The notes beneath the pieces are model-generated. The model saw nothing but the letters and a program-made list of their open reading frames with translations, was not told where the DNA came from and ran no database searches. 64,000 nucleotides of DNA, from contig OX463784.1 in assembly GCA_949825025.1 (NCBI GenBank), forward strand, positions 19,214,761-19,278,760, given 5' to 3'. A program made the translations under genes and the position numbers. Below, piece by piece: positions 63,546-64,000 of the stretch (position 1 is the first letter of the stretch; the number at the start of each line of letters is the position of its first letter). This DNA is from Siphlonurus alternatus. Its lineage: Eukaryota > Arthropoda > Insecta > Ephemeroptera > Siphlonuridae.

Positions 63546-63856
63546 CCTTCATTTGGCCGTCTTTTTTTTTTTAAATAAAGTTAGTGTCTGCAATTTGCAA
63601 TAAATGCACTTTTAGTAGTTCACTGCATTTTTAAAATGATTACTGATTACACTTTGTAATGCTACCAAAATTAAACAAAAATCATATTTAGAGGAAATGG
63701 TCCGAAAGCGGAATTGGTCCGAATCGTTTGCAGCGTTGCCGCTTTTATCTGACACGTTTTTAGGAACCCCCCACTCCTCGTTGGCACCGCCTCTTTTTCG
63801 GACCAATTCCTTTTCGGACCAATTCCTCTTCGGACCAATTCTCTGGGGCCATTTAA

Positions 63857-64000
63857 TTATACATTTTACTTTCAATACCGAAAGATGAGAAAGTGTAATT
63901 ATTTTACATTACGACTCATGCATAAACATATTAACTTATTGAAATAAAAAATTATACAAATAATTAAGTGTTTTTTTGTTTTTGTTTTAACTCTATTTGC
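63857..64000. other. AT-rich non-coding DNA to the window end
   Basis: A short AT-rich stretch with no recognisable feature. Confidence 0.6.

Larger units (their letters stand above)
61092..63856. mobile_element. FB-like 2.76-kb foldback element with 36-bp repeat arms
   Basis: Each end begins with about 350 bases of inverted sequence (61096-61450 and about 63500-63852). It includes AATTGGTCCGAAGAGGAATT, GAGGCGGTGCCAACGAGGAG, AACGTGTCAGATAAAAG and GCAAATTGCAGACAC. Inside each end lies an array of a 36-base repeat, in opposite orientation on the two sides, around an unpaired loop of about 750 bases (62110-62857). TTAA lies at 61092-61095 and 63853-63856, but the outermost dozen bases are diverged, so that boundary is less certain. 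Inverted repeats composed of short tandem repeats around a central loop is the classic layout of Drosophila FB elements. No transposase frame is present. Confidence 0.85.

Overview
The window looks like AT-rich nuclear DNA from an invertebrate, most likely an insect. The evidence is the many long GA/CT tracts, the non-LTR retrotransposon remnant, SINEs derived from tRNA and 5S rRNA, and many short inverted-repeat DNA elements. The C-terminal sequence of the retrotransposon remnant and the GAATT-type 3' tails remind me of hemipteran genomes, but that placement is a low-confidence impression. I found no convincing host protein-coding gene: apart from the retrotransposon remnant, open frames are short and arise from repeats, GC-rich DNA or chance.

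Layout. 1-25 kb: AT-rich non-coding DNA with microsatellites, three small palindromic elements (about 3.7, 7.7 and 9.4 kb), a decayed non-LTR retrotransposon 3' end (16 kb, minus strand), a 5S-derived SINE (20.7 kb) and a 647-bp TTAA-flanked palindrome (22.4-23.1 kb). 25.3-27.8 kb: a 2.44-kb TA-flanked foldback element whose arms carry 131-bp tandem repeats. 28-47 kb: AT-rich DNA with tRNA-derived and 5S-derived SINEs, three copies of one palindromic MITE family (31.4, 45.3 and 46.6 kb) and other MITEs, one of which holds a nested retroposon tail. 47.1-47.8 kb: two local tandem repeats. 47.9-52.16 kb: an abrupt CpG-rich island with three copies of a GC-rich unit (1331, 509 and 1344 bp), each with two CTCF-like motifs and a T-rich tract. 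52.2-57 kb: AT-rich DNA. 57.43-59.39 kb: a 1.96-kb nearly perfect TTAA-flanked palindrome with a tRNA-like module in each arm. 61.1-63.85 kb: a 2.76-kb FB-like foldback element whose arms are arrays of a 36-bp repeat containing the core ATTGGTCCGAA.

The dominant theme is palindromy. At least a dozen separate elements are inverted duplications over most of their length. Several are bounded by TTAA on both sides and several by TA, so at least two kinds of transposase may have mobilised them. The GC-rich tandem unit with paired insulator-like motifs is the other conspicuous item; it may be a displaced rDNA spacer fragment or an undescribed satellite. All identifications come from reading the sequence; no database search was possible.
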